A stretch of DNA of 64,000 nt from Psychroserpens ponticola (GCF_023556315.2 NZ_CP116221.1:3734001-3798000); one strand, 5' to 3'; counted from the first letter of the stretch, positions 18,446-27,758 are shown. Translations and numbers: made by a program. The notes: generated from the sequence alone by a model not told the origin.

Positions 18446-19630
18446 TTAATTATTAAACACCTTATTGTATATTGAAACTAATTTTTCACTCTCAAAATCC
18501 CATGAAAGTTCATTAATAACCCTATTATAACCATATTCTCCCATTTCATTTCTTTGAGATTCATTATCTAATAACAACATAACTTTTTCAGCAAAATCAA
18601 TAGGATCGGTATTATTTGCATAAAGTGATGATTTTTGGGCAGAGAACTTACCTTCTTTTAAAGTGTATTGAACAATGGGCTTTTTTAATGCCATGTACTC
18701 CATTATTTTGTTCATTGTAGACAAGTCATTCATTGCTGTTGGCTTATCAGGATTTACACAAATATCTGCAGTATTTAAAACATCAAGCATGGTTTGGTCA
18801 TCTACTCTTCCATAAAAATCAAATGCTTCAGAAAGATTCATATCTATTGCCATTTTCTTTATCTCTTCTAAGTGAGTGCCTCCTCCAACAATACCAAAAT
18901 GAACATCATCTCTTTTAGATAAAATATAATTAGCAGACTCTAACAAAAGGTCTAATCCTTCCTGTTCTCCAATAACTCCAATGTACCCAATTAGGTATTT
19001 CTTTCCTTTCTTAAGTTCGTTTTTTGGCTCTAAAATTCTTAATCGATCTAACTTTGGTCCACTTCTAACCACTTGAACATTTTCAGGCTTCATATTACCT
19101 CGTTCTACAGCAATTTTTTTATAAGACTCATTGGTAGCTATTGAATATTTAGCAGTTTTAAACGTTAGTTTTTCAAAGAGTACCATCAACTTATAGAAAA
19201 ACCCTTTCTTTTCAAATTTAGATATGTAAAGTTCTGGATTTATGTCATGGTGATCAAATATATACTTGACACCAAAAGGTTTAAAAAACAAGGAGGTAAT
19301 GAATATCAAATCTGGTGGATTACAGCCATGAATCACATGAAAACGTTTTTTAAAAAAGATTTTCCAGCTTAAAACGAATTCCCAAAAGATGGCTTGACTA
19401 TATTCTATTAAATATCCTAAAGCACCTTTACCCTCTCTTAATGGATGTCTATAAATTTCAATATCATCTATAAGTTCATAGCTCTTTTCGTAGCCTTTCA
19501 TTTTAGGACAAATAATAGAAACCTTAGCTCCATTTTCCTTTAAGGTTGTTGCTTCTTGCCAAACTCTTCTATCAAAAGGAGCTGGTAGATTTTCAATAAC
19601 GATTAATATGTGTTTACCAGCAAATTCCAA
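18446..19630 (-). CDS. GT4 family glycosyltransferase
   Basis: This is a GT-B enzyme of about 394 aa. The N-terminal domain starts KHILIVIENLPAPFDRRVWQEA, a common opening in flavobacterial GT4 enzymes, followed by HGCNPPDLIF and FDHHDINPELY. The C-terminal domain has IGYIGVIGEQEGLDLLL, IVGGG, FYGRVDDQ and NDLSTMNKIMEYMALKKPIV. An ATG at 19684 would add 18 residues that overlap the AlgD-like gene by 71 bases and match nothing known. The TTG at 19628-19630 leaves a 17-base overlap and is preferred here. The start is therefore inferred, not certain. Sugar specificity is unknown. Confidence 0.9.
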   Translation of the reverse strand: MEFAGKHILIVIENLPAPFDRRVWQEATTLKENGAKVSIICPKMKGYEKSYELIDDIEIYRHPLREGKGALGYLIEYSQAIFWEFVLSWKIFFKKRFHVIHGCNPPDLIFITSLFFKPFGVKYIFDHHDINPELYISKFEKKGFFYKLMVLFEKLTFKTAKYSIATNESYKKIAVERGNMKPENVQVVRSGPKLDRLRILEPKNELKKGKKYLIGYIGVIGEQEGLDLLLESANYILSKRDDVHFGIVGGGTHLEEIKKMAIDMNLSEAFDFYGRVDDQTMLDVLNTADICVNPDKPTAMNDLSTMNKIMEYMALKKPIVQYTLKEGKFSAQKSSLYANNTDPIDFAEKVMLLLDNESQRNEMGEYGYNRVINELSWDFESEKLVSIYNKVFNN

Positions 19631-20924
19631 TATAATTGTCTTTTGAAGTTTTTTCTTTATCGACTCTAACAAAGTCAATAACAATTTTTTCTTTAGAAAT
19701 AGTTGGAACTATTTTAGCAAATTCTTTTGCTCCGTTTCCAATTACAATTACATCTGAATTGTCTATTACTTCTTGGACATCTTGCTTTAGTAATTTATAT
19801 ATATGTGGTATGTGGCTATTAATATAGTCTTTATTTTTCCCTAATAATGAAGAGAGATGTACATTACTGTCGTATACTTTTAAATCATATCCTTTGCCGA
19901 TTAAAGTCTCGATAACATCTACAATTGGGCTTTCTCTTAAATCATCAGTTCCTGATTTAAATGCAAATCCAAGAAATCCTACTTTCTTCTTTCCTGTATT
20001 ATAAATTAAATCAAGACCTCTTTCAATTTGATAAAAATTACTTTTTAAAAGACTTGATAGTAAAGGTGTTTTTAAGTCTAAATTCTTTGCGATTTGTGTT
20101 AATCCTCTGACGTCTTTTGGGAGACAAGATCCTCCAAAAGCGAAACCAGGTTTTAAATAGTAAGGTGATAAATTAAGTTTTGTGTCTTTAGAAACAATGT
20201 CCATCACAACATGTCCATCAACATTATTTTCTTTACAAATATTACCTATTTCGTTAGCAAAAGTAATTTTCATTGCGTGAAAATTATTATTTGCATATTT
20301 AATCATTTCTGCTTCTTCTGGTTTGATGTAATGAATTGGAGCATCAATTGAACTATAAAGATCTGACATTACTGCTTCACTTATTTTACTATTAGTTCCA
20401 ACCACTGTATAAGGTGGATTGACAAAATCAAACATCGCAGTCCCTTCTCTTAAAAACTCAGGGTTTGAGACAACACCAAAATCTACATCATGCGTTTTTC
20501 CTGAAATATCTTCTATTATTTCTTGGCAAGCTTTAAGTGTTCCTACTTTTACAGTGCTTCTAATAACTATCGTGTGAAAGGTATCTTTATCTTTTATGAC
20601 TTCAGCAATTTGCTTAACCACTTCATATATGTAACCCAAATTTATTGAGCCGTTAGACAAGCTGGGCGTACCTACACAAACAAAAGAAATATCTGAATTT
20701 AAAACGGCTTCTTTATAATTTTTAGTTGCAGTTAACAACTTATTTTCAACCGATTCATTTATTTGTTCTTCTAAACCCTGTTCTATTATTGTCGATTTGC
20801 CTTGATTTACTAGATCTACTTTGATTTTATCGACATCCACTCCAATGACTTTATGTTTGTCCTTAGAGAAGCATGCACAACACACAACGCCTACATAACC
20901 TAATCCAAATATGCTTATTTTCAT
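19614..20924 (-). CDS. GDP-mannose 6-dehydrogenase-like nucleotide-sugar dehydrogenase (AlgD type)
   Basis: The 436 aa protein has a UDP-glucose/GDP-mannose dehydrogenase fold: Rossmann motif GLGYVG at the start, [17 protein letters not shown], and the catalytic Cys in FAFGGSCLPKDVR. It differs from the Ugd protein of the same locus. From recall, its INQGKS-type N-terminal region, the FANEIGNI segment, the DTKLNLSPYYLKPGFAFGG run, FKSGTDDLRESP and the C-terminal end GICW follow Pseudomonas AlgD closely. It would give GDP-mannuronate. A related sugar dehydrogenase activity cannot be excluded. It overlaps the sulfotransferase gene by 1 base. Confidence 0.85.
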   Translation of the reverse strand: MKISIFGLGYVGVVCCACFSKDKHKVIGVDVDKIKVDLVNQGKSTIIEQGLEEQINESVENKLLTATKNYKEAVLNSDISFVCVGTPSLSNGSINLGYIYEVVKQIAEVIKDKDTFHTIVIRSTVKVGTLKACQEIIEDISGKTHDVDFGVVSNPEFLREGTAMFDFVNPPYTVVGTNSKISEAVMSDLYSSIDAPIHYIKPEEAEMIKYANNNFHAMKITFANEIGNICKENNVDGHVVMDIVSKDTKLNLSPYYLKPGFAFGGSCLPKDVRGLTQIAKNLDLKTPLLSSLLKSNFYQIERGLDLIYNTGKKKVGFLGFAFKSGTDDLRESPIVDVIETLIGKGYDLKVYDSNVHLSSLLGKNKDYINSHIPHIYKLLKQDVQEVIDNSDVIVIGNGAKEFAKIVPTISKEKIVIDFVRVDKEKTSKDNYIGICW

Positions 20925-21787
20925 TAATTGTAAACTATATAATTAAACATCCTTGTAAAATAATACTTTAAGTTTTTTGCATCAATTTTACTTGAAGTCT
21001 GCAAAGATAATGTTTCTTTTAATCTTATTCTGTTTCCATCAAATAAAAAGCCTGTGTTTAATGGTTTGTCTGTGTCTAATTTCGTTTTTAAATCAGATAA
21101 ATCTAAATTTAGGTCTTTACTGATGCTGTTTATCGTCTGTTGACTGTTCTCAATTATATCTTTATAATTTACAATGCTGACATTGTGGCCATTGACTTTT
21201 AATAGCTTTACAATATACCTACACAATAAATTAACAAATAAATAATAAACATTGGCCGCAAAAAACCCTTTAGATGGCTGTTCAATATGTTTTTTTTGAA
21301 AAGACTGAACAACTTTTACCGGATCTTTCTTTAAATAAATGTATTTAATTTGATACTGATCTCTAGATAAAATTCTTGAGATATTTAAAGCTCGTAATGG
21401 GTATTTTGATGATTCAATTAAAATATTTTCACTTGTTTTTAAATACAGTGAATTGTACAGTGTTGTTAATATTTCACTGTATTCTTTATCATTTTTATTA
21501 AAAATGACTTTAAAGGCATGGGAATGGTATTCGTTTTTTTTAAAAACTTTTGACACATACGAATACTTGTATTCATTATGTTTTTTTGTTACCTCTTTAT
21601 TTATGGCTTCCCAAAACAAATGAACTTGCGAATTTAGATCCCTTTTTGGTGGATTTCCTTTTCTTTTAAAGAATCTATTAATCTCACCTAAACTAATTGA
21701 ATTGGTATTATTTCCTAAAATTATGTCAAGCAAAGTGGTTCCGCTTCTTCCGGCTCCAATGATATAAATCAACGTCTTTTCACTCAT
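20924..21787 (-). CDS. PAPS-dependent sulfotransferase family protein
   Basis: The product (287 aa) starts with the P-loop-like 5'-phosphosulfate binding motif GAGRSGTTLLDIILG at residues 11-25. A 3'-phosphate binding segment near residues 150-175 reads KYIYLKKDPVKVVQSF, matching the RxP...S pattern of sulfotransferases. No membrane anchor is evident, so the enzyme should act in the cytoplasm on nucleotide-activated or lipid-linked sugars. It is the first gene of the long cluster after a 190 bp gap and shares the operon with CysD, CysN, CysC and CysQ, which make PAPS and clear PAP. Acceptor unknown. Confidence 0.88.
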   Translation of the reverse strand: MSEKTLIYIIGAGRSGTTLLDIILGNNTNSISLGEINRFFKRKGNPPKRDLNSQVHLFWEAINKEVTKKHNEYKYSYVSKVFKKNEYHSHAFKVIFNKNDKEYSEILTTLYNSLYLKTSENILIESSKYPLRALNISRILSRDQYQIKYIYLKKDPVKVVQSFQKKHIEQPSKGFFAANVYYLFVNLLCRYIVKLLKVNGHNVSIVNYKDIIENSQQTINSISKDLNLDLSDLKTKLDTDKPLNTGFLFDGNRIRLKETLSLQTSSKIDAKNLKYYFTRMFNYIVYN

Positions 21788-21977
21788 AAATTTTAGGGCT
21801 AATCTTTTATATGTTGAACTCTTGGTTTAATTTAACTGATTTATAAATGTAGTATAATTATTAGTTTTACAGTAACACATTTGTAATTAAGATTTAAAAT
21901 ATAATTTATAAAAAATATAGGTTAATTATCTATGACTTTTAAAATTATTTTTCTGTAAATTCTTCTCATTTAATTGC

Positions 21978-22772
21978 TCACAACTTGGTGATTTGTAGCG
22001 CTGAATATTTTGGTCGTTTTGCTAGTGTGACATAACTATTATCTACAATGATATTTGTGTCGTTTAACAGTTTATTTTCTTTCAAGATCTGTTTAGCAAA
22101 ACCATACCAAGACATTTGATTTTTTCCACTAAAATGAAGAAGTCCAAATGTTTTCGATTTGCTTTTAATAATTCTGTAAATATAATTAGAAAGGTCTTTA
22201 CAGTCTGTTGGACAACTTACTTGATTGTCAACAACTTTTATGATTTCATTAGTCTTAGCTTTTCTTAATATGGTTTTATAAAAATTGTAGCCATAATTTT
22301 TGCTATATAACCAAGATGTTCTAACTATAAAAAAATCGGTCATAATATTTTGAATGTATTCTTCACCAATCAATTTAGATTTCCCATATACATTTATCGG
22401 TTTTGGCAAGTCACTAATTGTATAAGGTGAATTTTTCTGACCATCAAACACATAATCAGTAGAAATATGAATGAGTATAATGTTTTGGTTTTTACAATAC
22501 TCAGCGATGGTTTTTACTGCTTCAGAATTGGTTTCATAAGCTATTTTAGGAGTTTTTTCAGATTGTTCAACATTTGTATATGCTGCACAATTTATACAAT
22601 AATCAAAATGATGCGAATTAAAATATAATGCTACTTGATTCTTATTTGTAATATCTAAGTCCTCTTTATTAGCAAATGTAAACTCTATTTCATCAGAGTT
22701 TTGCGAGTAGATTTCATAAATAGTTTTAGCAAGTTGACCTTCTGCTCCTGTAATTAAGGCTTTTATTTTCAT
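21978..22772 (-). CDS. rmlD: dTDP-4-dehydrorhamnose reductase
   Basis: A short-chain dehydrogenase of 264 aa that makes dTDP-L-rhamnose in the last pathway step. It has the GAEGQLAKTIYE nucleotide-binding opening, CAAYTNVEQSE, the HISTDYVFDG motif and the catalytic YGKSKLIGEEY segment (YxxxK). Length is slightly below the usual 280-300 residues. The start overlaps the end of rmlC by 4 bases. rmlA and rmlB are not in the window, so the first two pathway steps must be encoded elsewhere. Confidence 0.94.
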   Translation of the reverse strand: MKIKALITGAEGQLAKTIYEIYSQNSDEIEFTFANKEDLDITNKNQVALYFNSHHFDYCINCAAYTNVEQSEKTPKIAYETNSEAVKTIAEYCKNQNIILIHISTDYVFDGQKNSPYTISDLPKPINVYGKSKLIGEEYIQNIMTDFFIVRTSWLYSKNYGYNFYKTILRKAKTNEIIKVVDNQVSCPTDCKDLSNYIYRIIKSKSKTFGLLHFSGKNQMSWYGFAKQILKENKLLNDTNIIVDNSYVTLAKRPKYSALQITKL

Positions 22773-23314
22773 GCAAACAAGCTTTCGAAAGTTGGCAAAT
22801 TGGTATCTTTTTCAGAAAGTATTAAGTTTTCGGTTTTAAAATGCCAATCAATATTTAGAGTATGATCGTTATAAATAATTCCTCGTTCTGCACTTTTGTT
22901 ATAATAATTATCACATTTATAAGAAAAAATAGTGTCGTCTTCTAAAACCAAAAAGCCATGGGCAAATCCTCGAGGAATAAATAATTGTTTTTTGTTAGTT
23001 TCATTTAAAACTATAGAAAAATGTTTCCCAAAAGTTGGTGAGTTTGGTCTTATGTCTACAGACACATCTAATACACTTCCACTAATGACTGTAACAAGTT
23101 TAGCTTGCTGAAAATCTCCTGTTTGAAAATGTAAACCTCTTAATACTCCTTTAGAGGATTTTGATTGATTATCTTGTACAAAATCAACAGAAACACCTGT
23201 ATGGTGTTTAAAGGTTTCTCTATTGAAACTTTCAAAAAAATAGCCTCTATCATCAAGGAAAACTTTTGGTGAAATTATAAAACAGCCTTCTAATTGGGTT
23301 TGTTCAACTATCAT
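22769..23314 (-). CDS. rmlC: dTDP-4-dehydrorhamnose 3,5-epimerase
   Basis: This cupin enzyme (181 aa) acts on dTDP-4-keto-6-deoxyglucose before RmlD. Motifs are FLDDRGYFFESFN, FVQDNQSKSSKGVLRGLHFQ (with the catalytic His), DVSVDIRPNSPTFGKH and FIPRGFAHGFLVL. An upstream in-frame ATG at 23371 would add 19 residues unrelated to the family. The start at 23314 (MIVEQTQLEG) gives the standard length and is chosen. It lies about 150 bp after the Wzz-like gene. Confidence 0.95.
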   Translation of the reverse strand: MIVEQTQLEGCFIISPKVFLDDRGYFFESFNRETFKHHTGVSVDFVQDNQSKSSKGVLRGLHFQTGDFQQAKLVTVISGSVLDVSVDIRPNSPTFGKHFSIVLNETNKKQLFIPRGFAHGFLVLEDDTIFSYKCDNYYNKSAERGIIYNDHTLNIDWHFKTENLILSEKDTNLPTFESLFA

Positions 23315-23468
23315 TTTATTTAAGTTGTTACAGGAATTTAAAAACAGCCAACCTTTAATAAGGTTCGGCAACTTTATAAGTTACATTTTTATTACTTTAA
23401 CAATATTAGATTTAAAAAGAATAAAAATTGATTTAATAAAACCAAAAGTTTTTGTTGCTAAAATAGAT

Positions 23469-24527
23469 TTATGCAGAATAATTTTTCACATAAATAGCAA
23501 ATTTTTTGATCAAATACCCCAAACATAATAAGATAAAAGCAAGTACAGGGAATATCAATGCATAGCGATCCTGCCAATGCTTAACTTCGTTACCAACAAC
23601 CTGAAAGCTAGATATAACATCAAAAAATACATTTTCTTCAAGTTTTTGTTCATCTAAAACTCTTAATTCGGCTTTTAATTTTATTTCCTTATCTAATAAT
23701 TGAAATTCTTTTGTTTGAGACTTTTCTTGCATTAATGGAAACCCTTCTCCTAAACTAATATTTGCCTTTGGAGATACTGATTCATTCTGCATAACTTTTA
23801 TGTACACTCTTTTAAGTGAGTCAATTTGATTAATGGCATCTTGCAGACTCTTCCTTTTAATAACAATCATAGAGTCTCGTTTTTCCATTTTTTTGGTAGA
23901 ATATCGGTTTTCAAATGAGTTATTAATACCTGTTTCTAATCTCTTAAAGATATTTTTTTTATGAGATTCTACACGAATTTCAAATAGATTACCAGTATAA
24001 ATATCTCTGTTTTCTACGAAGTCTTCAAATATAATTTCACTTGCTCTTGTGCTATCAATAGACTTAAGAAATGCGTCATATTCAATTATTCGGTCATTTT
24101 CTGTTTCAGGACCAACAGACATTTCAAAACGTAGTATTTCTGAAACTGCTTTTTGATCAATTTCAAAAATAGATGCCATTTCATCATAATCTTGGTCTCC
24201 TAATAATGCATTGTAATAATTAATATTAGTGGCTAATTGATATTTAGCATCAAAATATGTTCTAACCAACATGCTTGACTCATAAACTTTTGGGTTTGCT
24301 TTTTGTAAAACATATCCCAATACTCCAGCTAAAACCATTACTAAAGCAATCAACTTTATATTATTAAAAACTGCTCTTGAAGCATATATAAATATTGAAA
24401 AAAGACCAATAACAAGCTTTTTAACTAAGGTAACAAGATTATTTATTTTATCTCCTAAATAGTTAAATAGAACTAACAAATCTACTTCTTCATTATTGTT
24501 ATTTTGGTTCTGTAAATCTTTACTCAT
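23469..24527 (-). CDS. Wzz/chain-length-determinant-like membrane protein
   Basis: The 352 aa protein has two terminal membrane segments, one around residues 36-75 (split by a short break) and one around 318-342. Between them lies a mainly helical, charged periplasmic domain with heptad-like stretches (LLDKEIKLKAELRVLDEQKL). This two-helix hairpin with a coiled domain is the topology of polysaccharide co-polymerases (Wzz), although no proline-rich second-helix motif is obvious. It is preceded at 5 bp by the DUF6909-like gene, so it is transcribed with that gene, yet it lies at the head of the polysaccharide locus. A role in chain length control is inferred. Confidence 0.72.
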   Translation of the reverse strand: MSKDLQNQNNNNEEVDLLVLFNYLGDKINNLVTLVKKLVIGLFSIFIYASRAVFNNIKLIALVMVLAGVLGYVLQKANPKVYESSMLVRTYFDAKYQLATNINYYNALLGDQDYDEMASIFEIDQKAVSEILRFEMSVGPETENDRIIEYDAFLKSIDSTRASEIIFEDFVENRDIYTGNLFEIRVESHKKNIFKRLETGINNSFENRYSTKKMEKRDSMIVIKRKSLQDAINQIDSLKRVYIKVMQNESVSPKANISLGEGFPLMQEKSQTKEFQLLDKEIKLKAELRVLDEQKLEENVFFDVISSFQVVGNEVKHWQDRYALIFPVLAFILLCLGYLIKKFAIYVKNYSA

Positions 24528-24532
24528 AATTA

Positions 24533-26233
24533 TTAATTATTATTGAATATTTGTTGTAATATTTTTCTTGTTATTAAATATGTAGGTTTTACACCTGAAG
24601 TTCCTAAACCACCTGATGCTAATGTACTTCCTGTTTCTAATGGATTATCACTAGCATAATAAGCGTATCTTACTTTTACATTTGGATTGATACTACCTCT
24701 TACTTTTGAAGCGGCTTGAATTGCTTTTTGGTAATGTGCACCTTCCATCTCAAGTCCAATAACATTCCAAGTAGAATTATAAAAGAACTTTAATATCTCT
24801 TTATTTTGAAGTGATGTTCCTAAAACAGTAATCATTGAACCTTCGTAAACATCTACACCTTGACCTTCTAGGTCTGATTTGCATAATTCATTTTTAAAAG
24901 GATAATTATCAGCTGTTCCTTCAAAAATATGAGCTGAAGGAATCATAATATCACCTTTACCTCCTTCTAAAATACCAGCCTTACCCATTATAGAAACAGA
25001 TTCAACATTGAGGTGTACTTTTTCTCCATCAGCTTTTATAGGCTTTAATAACTCATCAATGGTCTCATAAGCTTGTTCTCCAAACGCATAATCCATTACA
25101 AAAATGACTGGTTTTTCAGTATTCTTAAACCCTTTTCCAATCTCAATATCTGTTTTAGAAAAATCGATTTTATCAGTATCAAAAATCTGAACATCAATGT
25201 TAGTTCCTGAAGTGTCTTCAATGTAAATCATTCCATTCTGCAACGCTTCTTTATTTACTTTATTGCGTAAGGCTTGATTATCTTTTTGACTTAAGGCTTC
25301 GTAAACTTCAAAAATACTTTTTTTAGTCTTTGAATTCTTTAATGCATTTGAAGCAAAAAGAGAGTTCATCACACTATGCATATTGGCACTTATAACGTGT
25401 ATTGGTCGTTTTAAAAGATCATTTTTATGTAAAACTTCTTTAATACGATCTGACCAAATTTCTCCATGAATATGATGCCCTAAACGTTCTCTTAAAACAG
25501 GACTAAAAGTAACAGTCCGTTTATCGTTATTCATAACTTCATCTATCGCTAGTTTTCCTAACCAATATATGATGTGCAATAAACGATCTGGTTTTGTGTT
25601 TGATGTAAATTGTTTATGAGCTTCTGTAAGTTCATTAAATGTTCTGCCTAATATATTTGCAGTATGCGTAATTGCAATCTCTCGTTCTTTTTGACTTAGC
25701 TTATCTTTTGAAAGCACTGCTTTTTCCAGCTTAATCCAGTCGCGAGTTGTCGATCCATTTTCATCTATTAAAACACGTTTGCTAATTTTATGAGATTCAA
25801 CAAACAAGAATGTAATATGTGTTAGTATGTCATAAATTTCTGAGCGACCTCTCGTGATCTCAATATTCATCTGCTCATCATCTATTCGATAACAATTCCG
25901 TCTTCTTTTAGGTGGAATAATTGCTTTAAAATGAGAATTTCCATAACCTTCATCACTTGTAAGGTTAATAAAACGACACTCTTCAATTCCTTCAGGAAGT
26001 CTATCAATAACGTATAATAGCCCTTCTAGTTCGGCTTTTTCTTCTGAAATTGATCCGTAAATTTCTGGTCTTAAAAGTAATAAGGCCTCACGTAAAGTTT
26101 CACCTGAAACTCCCATAGGCTTATAAAAGCCTCGATTGAACAAATGTCTCATTGTAATGTACATTCTTTCAATGGCACTTGAGCTCTCTTGAGCTCTTGT
26201 TCTTGCGTGAAGTTTTTTATTACTCATATACAC
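24533..26233 (-). CDS. DUF6909-like protein with a nucleoside-phosphorylase-like C-terminal half
   Basis: The function of this family is not known to me. The 566 aa protein belongs to what I recall as DUF6909 in flavobacteria. The N-terminal part is helical and charged (ERMYITMRHLFNRGFYKP). From about residue 374 the sequence follows the order of PNP/UDP phosphorylase and MTA/SAH nucleosidase folds. An opening strand (VIFVMDYAFGEQ) is followed by MGKAGILEGGKGDIMIP near 416, then GSMITVLGTS. The ribose-binding EMEG lies at 495-498 and ASDNP has an Asp near 529, where the catalytic Asp of this superfamily sits. Start may be the second Met at 26227. It lies 22 bp after the GH3 gene. Confidence 0.75.
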   Translation of the reverse strand: MYMSNKKLHARTRAQESSSAIERMYITMRHLFNRGFYKPMGVSGETLREALLLLRPEIYGSISEEKAELEGLLYVIDRLPEGIEECRFINLTSDEGYGNSHFKAIIPPKRRRNCYRIDDEQMNIEITRGRSEIYDILTHITFLFVESHKISKRVLIDENGSTTRDWIKLEKAVLSKDKLSQKEREIAITHTANILGRTFNELTEAHKQFTSNTKPDRLLHIIYWLGKLAIDEVMNNDKRTVTFSPVLRERLGHHIHGEIWSDRIKEVLHKNDLLKRPIHVISANMHSVMNSLFASNALKNSKTKKSIFEVYEALSQKDNQALRNKVNKEALQNGMIYIEDTSGTNIDVQIFDTDKIDFSKTDIEIGKGFKNTEKPVIFVMDYAFGEQAYETIDELLKPIKADGEKVHLNVESVSIMGKAGILEGGKGDIMIPSAHIFEGTADNYPFKNELCKSDLEGQGVDVYEGSMITVLGTSLQNKEILKFFYNSTWNVIGLEMEGAHYQKAIQAASKVRGSINPNVKVRYAYYASDNPLETGSTLASGGLGTSGVKPTYLITRKILQQIFNNN

Positions 26234-26255
26234 TGTTTAGCTAGCAAATATAACA

Positions 26256-27758
26256 TTATTTAGTCAATTTTAATGCGTATAAAGTATCTGCAATTTTTCG
26301 ATCATTTGAAAGCCTTGGAAGCTTATTTTGTCCTCCTAATTTTCCGATAGACTTCATATAATCTTGAAATCCGTTTTTTTGAATGATTTTAATTTTTAAT
26401 GGTTGAAGCACTTTTCCTTTAATTAAATCAAAATAGTAACTGTTTTGCTGTTGTAATAATTGATCTATTTCTTGCGCTAATGCGGAAATATTGTCTGGTA
26501 AATTTTCAAATTCAATAAACCATTCGTGATAAGGTAAACCTGATTCAGGGCTAATTTGAGGTGCTACGGTAAATTCTGAAACTTGAACATTTGAACCTAA
26601 AACAGCTTCTTGTAGTGCTTGCTCAACTTCTTTTCCAATAACATGTTCACCAAATGCAGAGATAAAGTGCTTTATTCTACCAGACACTATCACGCGATAT
26701 GGTTTTACACTTGTAAACTGAACTGTATCTCCAATATTATAAGCCCAAAGACCTGCATTAGTTGAAATAATAATTACATAATTTACATCAACCTCAACAT
26801 CTTTAATTGTTAAACGCTCAGGGTTTTCATCAAAAAACTCATCTGCTTTAATAAACTCATAGAATATGCCTGAATTTAATTGAAGTAACATGCCTTTTTC
26901 GCCTTGCTTATCTTGATATGCAAAAAAACCTTCGCTTGCTGGATATAATTCTATACTATCAACTTTTCGTCCTATAAGGCTTTCAAACTTTGCTCGATAG
27001 GGCTCGTAATTTACACCTCCAAAAATAAATAGATTGAAATTTTTAAAAACATCACCAATCTTTTGCCCTGTTTTTTCTTGAATTTTTTCAAAATACATTT
27101 GCACCCAAGAAGGTATTCCTGAAATGATTGTCATGTCTTCTGGCAAAGTCTCGTCAACAATTGCTTCGACTTTAGTTTCCCAATCGTCAATACAATTAGT
27201 TTCCCATGAGGGCATTCTATTTTTTTGAAGGTATTTGGGCACATAATGAGCAACAATTCCCGAAAGTCGCCCAAGCTGAATTCCATTTTGTTCATTTAAA
27301 ACTGGACTTCCTTGTAAGAATATCATTTTACCGTCAACAAATTTACTATTTCCTTTTTCAGCAATATACATTAGAATTGCATTTCTGGCGGCTTCAACAT
27401 GAGTTGGCATGCTTTCTTTAGTAATAGGAATATATTTTGCACCAGATGTTGTGCCTGACGTCTTAGCAAAATAAATTGGTTTTCCCTTCCAAAGAATATC
27501 TTCTTCTCCTGCAACCATACGATCAACATAAGGTTTTAAGGCTTCATAATCTCTTACAGGAACTTGATTCTTAAAATCATTATAAGAGATAATGTCTTTG
27601 AATTTATGATCTATACCAAACTGAGTATTCGTGGCATCTTTAATTAGTTTTTGAAACACTTTTTCTTGAGTTTCAATTGGATTATTAACCCATTTTAAAA
27701 CTGATTTTTTTACTAGTTTAGCAAAAGGTACTGCTAATAAAGATTTTATAGATTGCAT
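26256..27758 (-). CDS. GH3 family acyl-adenylating (acyl-acid amido synthetase-like) enzyme
   Basis: The 500 aa product resembles bacterial members of the GH3 family, adenylate-forming enzymes that in plants conjugate carboxylic acids such as auxin to amino acids. It shows the ATP-binding motif AKTSGTTSGAKYIP near residues 93-106, FGGVNYEPYRAKFE, YPASEGFFAYQD and a C-terminal domain with SGRIKHFISAFGEHVI. Substrate in bacteria is unknown. It overlaps the M23 peptidase gene by 1 base and is followed by the DUF6909-like gene. The three are probably co-transcribed. Confidence 0.9.
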   Translation of the reverse strand: MQSIKSLLAVPFAKLVKKSVLKWVNNPIETQEKVFQKLIKDATNTQFGIDHKFKDIISYNDFKNQVPVRDYEALKPYVDRMVAGEEDILWKGKPIYFAKTSGTTSGAKYIPITKESMPTHVEAARNAILMYIAEKGNSKFVDGKMIFLQGSPVLNEQNGIQLGRLSGIVAHYVPKYLQKNRMPSWETNCIDDWETKVEAIVDETLPEDMTIISGIPSWVQMYFEKIQEKTGQKIGDVFKNFNLFIFGGVNYEPYRAKFESLIGRKVDSIELYPASEGFFAYQDKQGEKGMLLQLNSGIFYEFIKADEFFDENPERLTIKDVEVDVNYVIIISTNAGLWAYNIGDTVQFTSVKPYRVIVSGRIKHFISAFGEHVIGKEVEQALQEAVLGSNVQVSEFTVAPQISPESGLPYHEWFIEFENLPDNISALAQEIDQLLQQQNSYYFDLIKGKVLQPLKIKIIQKNGFQDYMKSIGKLGGQNKLPRLSNDRKIADTLYALKLTK

